The notes under the pieces were generated by a model, which worked only from the letters and a program-made list of their open reading frames with translations, was not told the origin of the DNA and ran no database searches. A DNA stretch of 64,000 bases from JAIPJO01 sp035269015 (GTDB lineage Bacteria; Patescibacteriota; Patescibacteriia; Patescibacteriales; UBA12465): the NCBI GenBank assembly GCA_035269015.1, contig DATFJU010000016.1:1-64000 (forward strand). Reading direction: 5' to 3'. A program made the position numbers and the translations under genes. This document shows positions 41,692 to 50,566 of the stretch, piece after piece (the stretch's first letter is position 1; every line of letters begins with the position of its first letter).

Positions 41692-43050
41692 ATGAGAGTT
41701 GTTATTATTGGCGGAGGCACAGCTGGCAGTGAAGTTGCTTGGCGCCTGCGTAGACAAGATAAAGACATAGAAATTATTATTTTAGAGAAAGGAAGGTATA
41801 GACAATATTCTCCCTGTGCTTTACCTTATTTTTTAAGTGGAAAAATTAAGAAAGCAAATGATATCGTTTTATTTTCTGACGATTATTATAATTATAATAA
41901 TATTAATTTATATTTAAATTCTGAGTTAAAAGAAGTAAATACTAAAACTAAAGAACTTAAATATTTAGATAAAAAGAATAATAAAGAAGAAAAGTTAAGC
42001 TATGATTATTTAGTTTTAGCTACTGGTTTAAAGTTTAATTTACCATCTATACCTGGATTGAAAGATCAGGACTTCTATTGTTTAAAAAGACTTGATGATG
42101 TTCAAAGAATTAAGAAAGCTGTGAAGAAAAATGATAAGGCTGTAATAATTGGAGCTGGTTATGTAGGAGTTGAGTTAGCAGATGCACTTAGTGCTTTAGG
42201 TTTGAAGGTGAGTTTAATAGAAGGGCAAGAAAATATTTTGCCAACTACTTTAGATAAAAAGATAGCTAATATAGTTAAAGAAGAAATGGAAGCAAAAAAA
42301 ATAGAAGTAATTACTAATTCTAAAATAGAGAAAATAACTAAAAAACAAGTATCTTTAAAAGATAAAAAGATAAATTATAATCACCTTTTTGTTGCTTGTG
42401 GTCTAAGTGCTGACTTATCCTTAGCTAAGCAGATAGGTTTAAAAGTTAATAAAGGCATTATTGTTAATGATAGTTTAAAAACATCAAAAAAAGATATTTA
42501 TGCTGCGGGAGATTTAGTTGAATCTGTTAATTTAATTGATAATAAAAAAGTTTTAAGTCAATTAGCTACTACCGCTGTATCTCAAGCTAAAGTTTTAGCT
42601 CAAAATATACTTGCAGATAAACAGAAAAAAGAAAGTTTAAAATATAAAAGAAATAAAGTTTTAAGTGCTAGTGTTTCAAAGTTTAATAATTTAATTTTTG
42701 CCAGTTGTGGTGTGACAAATAGTTATTGTCAAAAAAATAATATAAAAACTATAAGTGCTTATTATAAATCAAAGGATAAGGCAGAATATTACCCAGAAGC
42801 TAAAGATATTTTTATTTATTTAGTTTCTGACATTAAAGGTAGAATTATTGGTTGCCAAATTGCTGGATATAATGAGGTGTTGGGACGTTTAAATATGGTT
42901 TCATTAGCAATAAAACAAGGTTTAACATTAAAAGATTTTGTTAACTCAGAAACTTGCTACAATCCAGCTTTATCTTCAATTTTCGATCCACTAACTATTA
43001 CTGCTGAAATTTGTTTAAAAAAACTAAAAGCAAAAAATGCTAAAACCTAA
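41692..43050 (+). CDS. CoA-disulfide reductase/NADH oxidase-like flavoprotein disulfide reductase
   Basis: A 452-residue FAD/NAD(P)H enzyme: FAD-binding VVIIGGGTAGSE (3-14), single active-site Cys42 in SPCALPYFLSG, NAD(P)-binding IIGAGYVGVELADAL (153-167), FAD site IYAAGDLVE, and a C-terminal dimer domain with CYNPALSSIFDPLT. The single Cys in SxxC-x-x-PY is the mark of CoA-disulfide reductase, NADH peroxidase and persulfide reductase, not of dihydrolipoamide dehydrogenase (CxxxxC). In this operon it is the likely entry of NAD(P)H electrons to the lipoyl carrier; that link is inference. Confidence 0.88.
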   Translation: MRVVIIGGGTAGSEVAWRLRRQDKDIEIIILEKGRYRQYSPCALPYFLSGKIKKANDIVLFSDDYYNYNNINLYLNSELKEVNTKTKELKYLDKKNNKEEKLSYDYLVLATGLKFNLPSIPGLKDQDFYCLKRLDDVQRIKKAVKKNDKAVIIGAGYVGVELADALSALGLKVSLIEGQENILPTTLDKKIANIVKEEMEAKKIEVITNSKIEKITKKQVSLKDKKINYNHLFVACGLSADLSLAKQIGLKVNKGIIVNDSLKTSKKDIYAAGDLVESVNLIDNKKVLSQLATTAVSQAKVLAQNILADKQKKESLKYKRNKVLSASVSKFNNLIFASCGVTNSYCQKNNIKTISAYYKSKDKAEYYPEAKDIFIYLVSDIKGRIIGCQIAGYNEVLGRLNMVSLAIKQGLTLKDFVNSETCYNPALSSIFDPLTITAEICLKKLKAKNAKT

Positions 43051-43915
43051 GTATTTAAAAATAAAAGACTTTGATCGTAAAAAATATTTAAAAACATTAA
43101 ATCTTATAAAGAAACACAATCTTAATACTGTTTGTCTCTCTGCTAATTGTCCTAATCGTTATCATTGTTTTTCAAGTGGCACTGCCACTTTTATGATTTT
43201 AGGAGAAGTTTGTACTAGAAATTGTCGTTATTGTAATATTGAAAGTAAAAAACCAGAGGAAGTTGATAAGAAAGAGCCGGAACGTTTAGCTTTGGCAGTT
43301 AAAAAACTAAGTTTAGATTATGTTGTTGTTACCAGTGTTACTAGAGACGATTTAGAGGATGGTGGTAGTAATCATTTCATAAACTGTATTTCTGAGATTA
43401 GAAAAAATAATGATTCTAAAATAGAGGTTTTAATTCCTGACTTCAAAGGTGATGAATTAGCTTTAGAAAAATTGGTAAAAGTTAAACCAGAAATTATTAA
43501 TCACAACATTGAAACTGTAAAAGAATTATTTTCTGCGTTGAGACCACAAGGGGACTATAATAGATCACTCTTCTTGTTAAGTAATATAAAAAATATTAAT
43601 TCAGATATTATTACAAAGTCTGGATTAATGGTAGGTCTTGGTGAAACTAAAGCTCAGATATTAAAAACACTAAAAGATTTAAGAGATGCAAAAGTTGATA
43701 TTATAACAATTGGTCAGTATTTAGCGCCAAGCACTAAACATGCAAAAGTAGAAAAGTATTATAGTGAGTTAGAATTTTTAAAGCTTAAAAATATAGCTAA
43801 AGAAATAGGTTTTAAAGAAGTTATTTCTGGGCCTATGGTTAGAAGTTCATATAAAGCTAAAGAAGCCTATGAAAAAGTGGCGAATACTAGAGACAATAGA
43901 AGAAAGCGGAGCTAA
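43037..43915 (+). CDS. lipA: Lipoyl synthase LipA
   Basis: A 292-residue radical SAM enzyme. The auxiliary cluster motif is Cys33-x4-Cys38-x5-Cys44, the radical SAM motif is CTRNCRYC (59-66), and the C-terminal RSSY serine ligand motif is at 269-272. All key residues of LipA are present. It inserts two sulfurs into octanoyl-lysine on a carrier. It overlaps the flavoenzyme gene by 14 bases and the ligase gene by 47, so translation is tightly coupled. Confidence 0.95.
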   Translation: MLKPKYLKIKDFDRKKYLKTLNLIKKHNLNTVCLSANCPNRYHCFSSGTATFMILGEVCTRNCRYCNIESKKPEEVDKKEPERLALAVKKLSLDYVVVTSVTRDDLEDGGSNHFINCISEIRKNNDSKIEVLIPDFKGDELALEKLVKVKPEIINHNIETVKELFSALRPQGDYNRSLFLLSNIKNINSDIITKSGLMVGLGETKAQILKTLKDLRDAKVDIITIGQYLAPSTKHAKVEKYYSELEFLKLKNIAKEIGFKEVISGPMVRSSYKAKEAYEKVANTRDNRRKRS

Positions 43916-44657
43916 GCAAATGGCTATTGATGAAGCCATGCTGATTTCTAGAATAAATAATTTAGTTCCTAACACTTTAAGGTTTTTTACTTGGAAACCA
44001 AGCGCTATTACTATTGGTTTTTTCCAAGATTTAGAACAGGAAATAGATTTAAACAAAGCTAAAGATTTAGGAGTTGATGTAGTTAGACGATATAGTGGTG
44101 GCGGAGCAGTGTTTCACGAAGATGAGTTAACATATTCTTTGGTGGTTTCAGAAAAAGATGTATCTTTAAATGTTTTAGATTCATATAAATATTTATGCCA
44201 AGGTGTAGTTGAGGGATTAAAGAATTTAGGTATAGAAGCTAAGTTTAAACCTATTAACGATATACTAGTTAATGGAAAAAAGATTTCTGGTAATGCCCAA
44301 ACTAGGAAAAAAGGAGTAATATTACAACATGGCACCATACTTTTGTCAGTGGATGTTGAGAAGATGTTCTCACTTCTTAAAGTAAGTAACGAGAAGTTAA
44401 AGGGAAAATTGATTGCCGGCGTTAAAGAAGGCGTTACTTCAATTAAAAATGAATTAGTTAGCTCAGATATAGATTTGAAATATTTAGAAAAAGTTTTTAG
44501 ACAAGGTTTTGCTCAGTCTTTAAAGGTTGATTTTAATGAAGCTGTTTTAAGTAAAGAAGAAAAAGAAATTGCCCAAGAACTTCAGAAAGATAAGTATTTA
44601 AGTAAAGAGTGGAATTATAATCAAAAATATAATAATAGGTTTTATGGAAAAAATTGA
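43869..44657 (+). CDS. Lipoate/octanoate-protein ligase, catalytic subunit
   Basis: A 262-residue BPL_LplA_LipB domain protein: WRILETIEESGAKQMAIDEA at the start, VRRYSGGGAVFHEDELTYSL (ligand pocket) and GKKISGNAQ with the catalytic Lys near 138. The usual C-terminal accessory domain of LplA is missing here and appears to be encoded by the next gene. The start is certain from the conserved N-terminus, so the 47-base overlap with lipA is real. It would attach lipoate or octanoate to the GcvH-like carrier. Confidence 0.9.
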   Translation: MKKWRILETIEESGAKQMAIDEAMLISRINNLVPNTLRFFTWKPSAITIGFFQDLEQEIDLNKAKDLGVDVVRRYSGGGAVFHEDELTYSLVVSEKDVSLNVLDSYKYLCQGVVEGLKNLGIEAKFKPINDILVNGKKISGNAQTRKKGVILQHGTILLSVDVEKMFSLLKVSNEKLKGKLIAGVKEGVTSIKNELVSSDIDLKYLEKVFRQGFAQSLKVDFNEAVLSKEEKEIAQELQKDKYLSKEWNYNQKYNNRFYGKN

Positions 44658-44910
44658 TTACAAAGTAGAAGGCGGAAAGTTTTTGAGAATACAAGTTGAT
44701 ATTAAAGCTAGTGTAATTAAAGATATAAAAATAAGAGGCGATTTTTTTATTTATCCTGAGACAGCTATTTTTCAGATAGAGAACTTTTTAAAAGAAAAAA
44801 ATATTGAAGATTTTGTACCCCTACTTTCTGAATTTATTAAAAAAGAAAATATTAAAATTATTGGTTTTTCAGTATATGATTTAAAAAAAGCCTTACAATT
44901 AGGCGTTTAA
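44644..44910 (+). CDS. Lipoate-protein ligase accessory domain as a separate protein (LplB-like)
   Basis: An 88-residue protein resembling the C-terminal domain of LplA: YKVEGGKFLRIQVDIKASVI, GDFFIYPETAIFQIENFL, and a final helical part with DLKKALQLGV. In Thermoplasma the ligase is likewise split, and the small subunit is needed for adenylation. Start overlaps the catalytic gene by 14 bases. It completes the lipoylation set in this island. Confidence 0.8.
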   Translation: MEKIDYKVEGGKFLRIQVDIKASVIKDIKIRGDFFIYPETAIFQIENFLKEKNIEDFVPLLSEFIKKENIKIIGFSVYDLKKALQLGV

Positions 44911-44924
44911 ATTTGTGATAATAT

Positions 44925-45962
44925 ATGAAATATAAATTTTATAATACTTCTGAAAAGGCTTGGCAAGCTATGTATGAATCTGCACGGGAAGCTAAGAAGC
45001 TTATTTTATTAGAAATGTATATTTTTTTACCTGATACTTCTCCAAAGTATGATTTTATTGAAACTTTAATTCAAAAAGCTGAAGCTGGAGTTAAGGTTGC
45101 TATTATTGCTGATAAGATTGGTAGTCAAAAAATGCCTTTAGCTGTAATTAAAAAATTAAGAAATTCTGGAGCTGAATTTTTGTTTGCTTCTAAGCTTTTA
45201 CGTAGAACTCATAGAAAGATATTAGTGATAGATAATCATATAGCTTTTTTAGGTGGAGTAAATATTAAAAAATCTACTAGTAAATGGAATGATTTGCAGA
45301 TAAAGATAACAGGTAAAAGGTCTATTAAATCTATTAGTAGAACCTTTGCTTATAGTTATAAAATGTATGGTGGTAGAAAAAAGGAAATATTAGATTTATA
45401 TAATAAATCTAAATTAACAAAGGTAAAAAATATTATTTTAGAGCACAATCCTCAGGAAAACATTTCTACCATTAGTACTTATTATAGAGAAAAAATAATT
45501 AAGGCTAAAGAGAGAATAACTATAGTTACACCTTATTTACTACCACCTTTGTGGTTAGCGGTGCTTTTAGATAAGGCTGTTAAAAGAGGTGTAAAAGTTG
45601 AAATAATTATACCTAAAAAAACTGATTTATGGTTAGTTAGTTTTATTAACAAGTCTTATGTTAAAAAAATGTCTTCTTTGGGAATTGAGGTATATTATTA
45701 TAGTTCTATGAATCACGCTAAATTAATGCTAATTGATGGTAAAGAATTGTTTATGGGTTCTCACAATATGGACATAGCTTCTTTTAAATTGAACTCAGAG
45801 ATTGGTATTTTTATTCAAGATAAACAAGCAATTTCTGAAGTTAAAGAAATTATATCTCAATGGAGAGAAGATTCTACAAAAATTGAAGCAGAAAAATATA
45901 AGCTTAATTGGTTTGATTTTCTACTTATGAGATTTATTGCTATGTTTTACTCTATACTATAA
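44925..45962 (+). CDS. Phospholipase D-like protein (cardiolipin synthase B type)
   Basis: A 345-residue protein with two HKD motifs: HRKILVIDNHIAFLGGVNI and NHAKLMLIDGKELFMGSHNM. There is no N-terminal membrane helix; the last 15 residues are hydrophobic and could attach to the membrane. This fits minor cardiolipin synthases (ClsB) more than nucleases, which have one motif. It starts 15 bases after the lipoate gene in the same direction and may be read through from the island, but its function looks unrelated. Confidence 0.85.
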   Translation: MKYKFYNTSEKAWQAMYESAREAKKLILLEMYIFLPDTSPKYDFIETLIQKAEAGVKVAIIADKIGSQKMPLAVIKKLRNSGAEFLFASKLLRRTHRKILVIDNHIAFLGGVNIKKSTSKWNDLQIKITGKRSIKSISRTFAYSYKMYGGRKKEILDLYNKSKLTKVKNIILEHNPQENISTISTYYREKIIKAKERITIVTPYLLPPLWLAVLLDKAVKRGVKVEIIIPKKTDLWLVSFINKSYVKKMSSLGIEVYYYSSMNHAKLMLIDGKELFMGSHNMDIASFKLNSEIGIFIQDKQAISEVKEIISQWREDSTKIEAEKYKLNWFDFLLMRFIAMFYSIL

Positions 45963-46028
45963 AAATTTAATAGAAATGTTTATAAAGATTTTAAATTTAA
46001 AATAAGATTTTTTTGTTTTTAGTAGACC

Positions 46029-46057
46029 TTGAAAAAACTTTAAGTATGGTGTAGAGT
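46029..46057 (+). promoter_or_regulatory. Possible uvrA promoter
   Basis: TTGAAA (46029-46034) and TAGAGT (46052-46057) are 17 bases apart, about 48 bases before the uvrA ATG. A weak hairpin and T-rich DNA just upstream (45988-46020) may end the previous transcript. Confidence 0.4.
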
Positions 46058-46105
46058 ATATATTAAATTATTATTTCTCTTAAATTACCTTTTTAATATA
46101 AAAAC

Positions 46106-48568
46106 ATGGAAAGAAAGTTCATCGAAGTTAAAGGCGCAAAAGTAAATAATCTAAAGAATTTAAGTCTAAAGTTACCTCGCAATAAGTTTATTGTCATCAC
46201 AGGTTTATCTGGTTCAGGTAAATCTTCTTTAGCTTTTGATACTATTTACGCTGAAGGTCAAAGAAGATATGTCGAGTCTTTATCAGCCTATGCTCGTCAA
46301 TTTATTGATTTAATGGACAAGCCTGATGTTGAATCTATTGAAGGTTTATCACCAGCTATATCAATTGATCAAAAATCTGTTTCGCATAATCCTCGCTCTA
46401 CAGTGGGAACGATTACTGAGATATATGATTATCTTAGACTTTTGTTTGCTAAAATAGGTGTTCCTCATTGTCCTTTATGTAATAAAAGGCTAGTTAAGCA
46501 TATATCCAAAGATAGCAAGCATAATCCTTCTGTTTTTTTAGTATGTAGAGACTGCAATTTTCATATGACGCAACTTAAGTCAGGTGATTTTTCTTTTAAC
46601 TCATCTCAAGGAGCTTGTTCTAGTTGTAAAGGCCTGGGTACACGCTTAGAGTTAGATCCTGAATTAATTATTAATGAAAAGTTAAGTATTAATGAAGGGG
46701 CTATAAGACCGCTTTCTAGATGTAGAGTTTCAGGATTGAAAGACATGTTATCAGACATGGAAAAAGCAGCTAAAAAATTTAATATTGATTTAAATACGAG
46801 TGTAAAGGCACTTAAAAGTGATTCTTTAAATACAATATTGTATGGCAAAGACTCTTGGGGAGGTATTTTACCTTTTTTACAAAAAAGATATGAAGAAACA
46901 GAGTCTAGGTATTTACAAGAAGAATTAGGACAATATATGAGAGTTTTACTTTGCTCTGCTTGTGATGGTAGAAGATTAAAACCAGAGTTTTTAGCGGTGA
47001 AAATGGCTGGTTATAGTATAGATGAAATAGTAAATAAAAATATCACAGAGTTACAAGAGTTTTTTAAAGTTTTAAGTAAAAGTAATAAAGTTAATGAAAA
47101 GGATAAACAAGTTTATATCCCAATTGTTAGAGGCATAATGAATAAATTATTACTTTTACAAAATGTTGGCTTAGAATATCTTTCACTTGATAGAAGTGCC
47201 ACTACTCTTTCAGGTGGAGAAGCACAAAGAATTCGTTTAGCCACTCAGGCTGGATCATCTTTAATAGGGGTTCTTTATATTTTAGATGAACCTTCTATTG
47301 GTTTACATCAAAGAGATAATGGTAAATTAATTAAAACTTTAAAAATATTAAAAGATAAGGGAAATACGGTTATAGTTGTTGAACATGATGAAGCTACTAT
47401 TTTAGCTGCTGATCATATAGTAGATGTAGGTCCAGGAGCAGGTGAGCATGGTGGTGAAATAATATTTCAGGGTAGTCCTACCCAAATAAAAAAAAGTAAT
47501 AAATCAATTACTGGTAAATACTTAATAGGTAAGAAAAAAATACCTACACCTTTAAGTTATCATAAGGGAAATAAAAAGTTTTTAGAAATACTAGGAGCTA
47601 GTGAGCATAATTTACAAAATATTAATGTAAAAATACCTTTGGGTAAGTTTGTTGCTATTACTGGTGTTTCTGGTTCGGGTAAATCTACTTTAATGAGTAA
47701 TATTTTAGCAAAAGCACTTAGTAAAAAGTTTTATAGAGCTAAAACTTTTCCAGGGCAACATAAAGAAATTAAAGGTTTAGATAATATTGATAAAGTAATT
47801 AATATAGATCAATCTCCAATAGGAAGAACACCTCGTTCCAATCCAGCTACTTATACGGGAGTTTTTACTCCTATCAGGGAGCTGTTTGCTGATTTAGCTG
47901 AAGCTAAATTAAAAGGTTTTGATGCTGGTTCTTTTTCTTTTAACGTGCCAGGAGGTCGTTGTGAAAATTGTAGTGGAGATGGGTCAATAAAAATTGAAAT
48001 GCAATTTTTATCAGATGTCTATGTTAAATGTGAAGTTTGCCAAGGTAAGCGCTATAAAAAGAAAGTTTTAGATATATATTATCGTGATAAAAATATTCAT
48101 GATATTTTAGAGATGACTGCAGAAGAGGCTATGAATTTTTTTAGACATAACCCTACTATTTATCAGAAGTTAAAAGTATTATATGAAGTAGGACTTGGTT
48201 ATATTAAATTAGGTCAACCTGCTACCACTCTTTCTGGAGGTGAGGCTCAAAGAATTAAATTGGCTACAGAACTTTCTAGAAGAGCTACTGGTAAAACAAT
48301 ATATATATTAGATGAACCGACGACTGGTTTACACTTTGATGATATTGATAGACTACTTAAAGTCTTAAATAAACTAGTTGATAAAGGAAATACTGTTTTA
48401 GTGATAGAACATAATTTGGATGTTATTAAATCAGTGGATTGGGTTATTGATTTAGGTCCTGAAGGTGGAGATATGGGTGGAAAGATTGTAGCTGAGGGCA
48501 CACCTAAGCAAGTGTCTAAGATAAAAAAGAGCTATACAGGGCAATATCTAAAAAATGTTTTCAAATAA
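46106..48568 (+). CDS. uvrA: UvrA-family ABC ATPase lacking the UvrB-binding insert
   Basis: An 820-residue protein; standard UvrA is about 940. Both ATPase heads are intact: Walker A GLSGSGKSS (33-41) and GVSGSGKST, signatures TLSGGEAQRIRLATQ and TLSGGEAQRIKLATE, and zinc cysteines CSSCKGLG and CENCSGDG. Between the first CPLC (about residue 122) and FSFNSSQGACSSC only about 50 residues occur, where normal UvrA has about 160 including the UvrB-binding domain. This matches class II UvrA (UvrA2), linked to damage tolerance or drug resistance. Whether the genome also has a full UvrA is not visible. Confidence 0.88.
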   Translation: MERKFIEVKGAKVNNLKNLSLKLPRNKFIVITGLSGSGKSSLAFDTIYAEGQRRYVESLSAYARQFIDLMDKPDVESIEGLSPAISIDQKSVSHNPRSTVGTITEIYDYLRLLFAKIGVPHCPLCNKRLVKHISKDSKHNPSVFLVCRDCNFHMTQLKSGDFSFNSSQGACSSCKGLGTRLELDPELIINEKLSINEGAIRPLSRCRVSGLKDMLSDMEKAAKKFNIDLNTSVKALKSDSLNTILYGKDSWGGILPFLQKRYEETESRYLQEELGQYMRVLLCSACDGRRLKPEFLAVKMAGYSIDEIVNKNITELQEFFKVLSKSNKVNEKDKQVYIPIVRGIMNKLLLLQNVGLEYLSLDRSATTLSGGEAQRIRLATQAGSSLIGVLYILDEPSIGLHQRDNGKLIKTLKILKDKGNTVIVVEHDEATILAADHIVDVGPGAGEHGGEIIFQGSPTQIKKSNKSITGKYLIGKKKIPTPLSYHKGNKKFLEILGASEHNLQNINVKIPLGKFVAITGVSGSGKSTLMSNILAKALSKKFYRAKTFPGQHKEIKGLDNIDKVINIDQSPIGRTPRSNPATYTGVFTPIRELFADLAEAKLKGFDAGSFSFNVPGGRCENCSGDGSIKIEMQFLSDVYVKCEVCQGKRYKKKVLDIYYRDKNIHDILEMTAEEAMNFFRHNPTIYQKLKVLYEVGLGYIKLGQPATTLSGGEAQRIKLATELSRRATGKTIYILDEPTTGLHFDDIDRLLKVLNKLVDKGNTVLVIEHNLDVIKSVDWVIDLGPEGGDMGGKIVAEGTPKQVSKIKKSYTGQYLKNVFK

Positions 48569-48590
48569 GTTAATAAGGATATCAGTATAT

Positions 48591-48621
48591 AAAAATAGGA
48601 TATAATGTTTATCCTATTTTT
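48591..48621. terminator. Bidirectional intrinsic terminator
   Basis: AAAAATAGGATA (48591-48602) is the exact reverse complement of 48610-48621, seven-base loop, T-rich ends on both strands. It separates uvrA from the converging phosphatase operon. Confidence 0.85.
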
Positions 48622-48647
48622 CTTTTTATTAATCTTTCAGTTTAAGC

Positions 48648-49421
48648 TTAATTTAAAGCATCAAGTATTTGTTTATGGACTTTGCCGTTACTAGCTATAA
48701 TATCATAACTGTTTAAGTTCCATGTTTTATTATTAAAATCTGTTACTTTGCCCCCAGCTTCTTTTACCAGCAGTGCTCCAGCTACTACATCCCAAGAATT
48801 AGCTCCAGGAATTGTAATTGATTCTACTCTAGCGCTAGCAACATAAGCTAATTCCATAGAAGCGCTCCCTAGTTGTCTGGCATCAAATTGTGCCAATTTT
48901 TGTTTATTGTAATAACGTATAGCTTTTTTAATATGTTTTTTTTGGCTACCATGACAAAAAGTGTTAATCACTTTTTCACCACTAAATTTAGAAACTTTTA
49001 TTTTTTTATTATTTAAATAAGCTCCTTTATCTTTTTCTGCATAGAAAAACTCATTTAAAGTAGGAGAATATATTACAGCCAAAACAACTTTATTTTTATA
49101 ACTTAAACCAATAGAAGTGGCCCACAAAGGGTTGTGCATAGAGAAGTTGGTAGTGCCATCAAGGGGGTCAATAAACCATTTATAGTCAGATTTACTTTTA
49201 GTTTCACCTGATTCTTCTGCTAATATTTGATGTTCAGGAAAACTTTTACGTATTGTTTTGATTATTTCTTTTTCTGCAGCCACGTCTGCGGCTGTTAATA
49301 TTTCATGTTTTGATTTAAAACTTACTTTACTACGATCAAACTTTTGATATTCTTTTAAAAGTATTTGTCCTGCTTTTCTAGCTGCTTCAGTAGCCGTGTC
49401 TTTTATTTTTTTATTAATCAT
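48648..49421 (-). CDS. Inositol monophosphatase family phosphatase
   Basis: A 257-residue protein with the metal-binding motifs EESG (69-72), DPLDGTTNF (85-93) and the C-terminal WDVVAGALLVKEAGG. Family members act on inositol phosphates, fructose bisphosphate, NADP or PAP; which one cannot be read. Lys/His-rich stretches (KKHIKKAIRYYNKQK) occur mid-protein. It ends the minus-strand run that begins with the tandem GspE gene. Confidence 0.9.
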   Translation of the reverse strand: MINKKIKDTATEAARKAGQILLKEYQKFDRSKVSFKSKHEILTAADVAAEKEIIKTIRKSFPEHQILAEESGETKSKSDYKWFIDPLDGTTNFSMHNPLWATSIGLSYKNKVVLAVIYSPTLNEFFYAEKDKGAYLNNKKIKVSKFSGEKVINTFCHGSQKKHIKKAIRYYNKQKLAQFDARQLGSASMELAYVASARVESITIPGANSWDVVAGALLVKEAGGKVTDFNNKTWNLNSYDIIASNGKVHKQILDALN

Positions 49422-49446
49422 AATTAATGTGAATAATTTTCTTTAT

Positions 49447-49944
49447 TTAGGAGATAGTTTCTAATATTTTTAATTCTAGTTTTTTATTTTCTGTGTCATA
49501 TATAGCAAAAGTAGCTTTTTGGAAAACCCCTCCTAAGGTTCCTGGATTAACTATTTTTATTTGACCTTGTTTTTCAATCCACGGTTTATGTGTGTGACCA
49601 TAGAAGATTATATCTAAGTCAGGTCGTTTTTCAATTAAGTCATATATGTAATGCGGTTCATGACAAAGACCAAATTTAGTATTTGCTAGTGATATAATTC
49701 CAGTTTTACCTAAATGGTGAACATTTTTATATTCATGAAATAATTGTGGTTCATATAACTCTATATTTCCAGAGATGATATAAATATTTTTATTAAAATT
49801 CTCAGCTAAAATCTTAGCACTTTCTTCATTTGTTAAATCACCTGTACAAAAAATAATATTAACATTGTTGGTGTTAGCATAATTAATAAATTTATTCAGA
49901 TTCTTTAGATTATCGTGAACATCTGAAATAATAGCTATTTTCAT
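49447..49944 (-). CDS. YfcE-type metallophosphoesterase
   Basis: A 165-residue phosphodiesterase of the YfcE/MJ0936 group: IAIISDVHDNLKNL, CTGDLTNEE, IISGNIELYEP (GNxE in place of GNCD), LCHEPHYIY and FYGHTHKPW with NPGTLGG. These ligate two metals. Likely substrate is a phosphodiester of unknown identity. Co-directional with the translin and phosphatase genes, gaps of about 20 bases. Confidence 0.88.
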   Translation of the reverse strand: MKIAIISDVHDNLKNLNKFINYANTNNVNIIFCTGDLTNEESAKILAENFNKNIYIISGNIELYEPQLFHEYKNVHHLGKTGIISLANTKFGLCHEPHYIYDLIEKRPDLDIIFYGHTHKPWIEKQGQIKIVNPGTLGGVFQKATFAIYDTENKKLELKILETIS

Positions 49945-49964
49945 ATTATTATTAGTTATAAAAA

Positions 49965-50534
49965 TTATTTCCTAATACTAATATCATAGTTAACTTGTTC
50001 AATCTTTTTCAAGTGTCCTCTAGCTTGATCATATTTAGTTCTTAGATAACCTGTGAAATCAAATTCAGTTAGAGAGGCTAGAAGTTCAGAAGCATCTTCA
50101 CTAGCTCTTGTCACTTCCTTTATATTTTGTTTAGTAGCTTGATTAGTGGAGTATCTGGCCATCTCACCAACTAAATCTGATATAGCACCTAAGTATGATT
50201 CATGACTTAATTTAACTCCTTTTAATTTTTCAATCTTAAACTTTGTTAACCATTGCCAAAAAAGATGAGCTTCTAAAAACTCTTCTATAGCTGCTTTGTA
50301 TGAGCCTTCTTGTTCTAAGCGATTAACACCAAGATTTTTTTGTAGTTTTTTAATATCTTCCTCTAGTTGCTTTAAGTCAGTTTCAGCTTTTTTAAAATCT
50401 TGTCTATGTAGAGAAAAAATAATTCTTTTAGAATCGTGTAAAATAGGGTTGCTGGATTGAATTATTTTACTTCTTTCCTTCTTTTTCTCTATGTGTTCTT
50501 TTTTAAGCTTTAGAGCAAATGATTTTCTGATCAT
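49965..50534 (-). CDS. Translin-family RNA-binding protein
   Basis: A 189-residue all-helical protein. N-terminal basic helix KKEHIEKKKERSKIIQSSNP, middle AAIEEFLEAHLFWQWLTKFK, and the C-terminal signature FDFTGYLRTKYDQARGHLKK followed by EQVNYDISIRK, the pattern of translin/TRAX proteins. In TRAX an Asp/Glu catalytic set cuts RNA; the acidic EEFLEAHLFW helix here is at the matching place. Bacterial translins are rare and poorly studied. It lies directly downstream of the tandem GspE gene. Confidence 0.8.
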   Translation of the reverse strand: MIRKSFALKLKKEHIEKKKERSKIIQSSNPILHDSKRIIFSLHRQDFKKAETDLKQLEEDIKKLQKNLGVNRLEQEGSYKAAIEEFLEAHLFWQWLTKFKIEKLKGVKLSHESYLGAISDLVGEMARYSTNQATKQNIKEVTRASEDASELLASLTEFDFTGYLRTKYDQARGHLKKIEQVNYDISIRK

Positions 50535-50566
50535 AGAGTCTTAGTTATTTAGATTTAATTAAGTTA

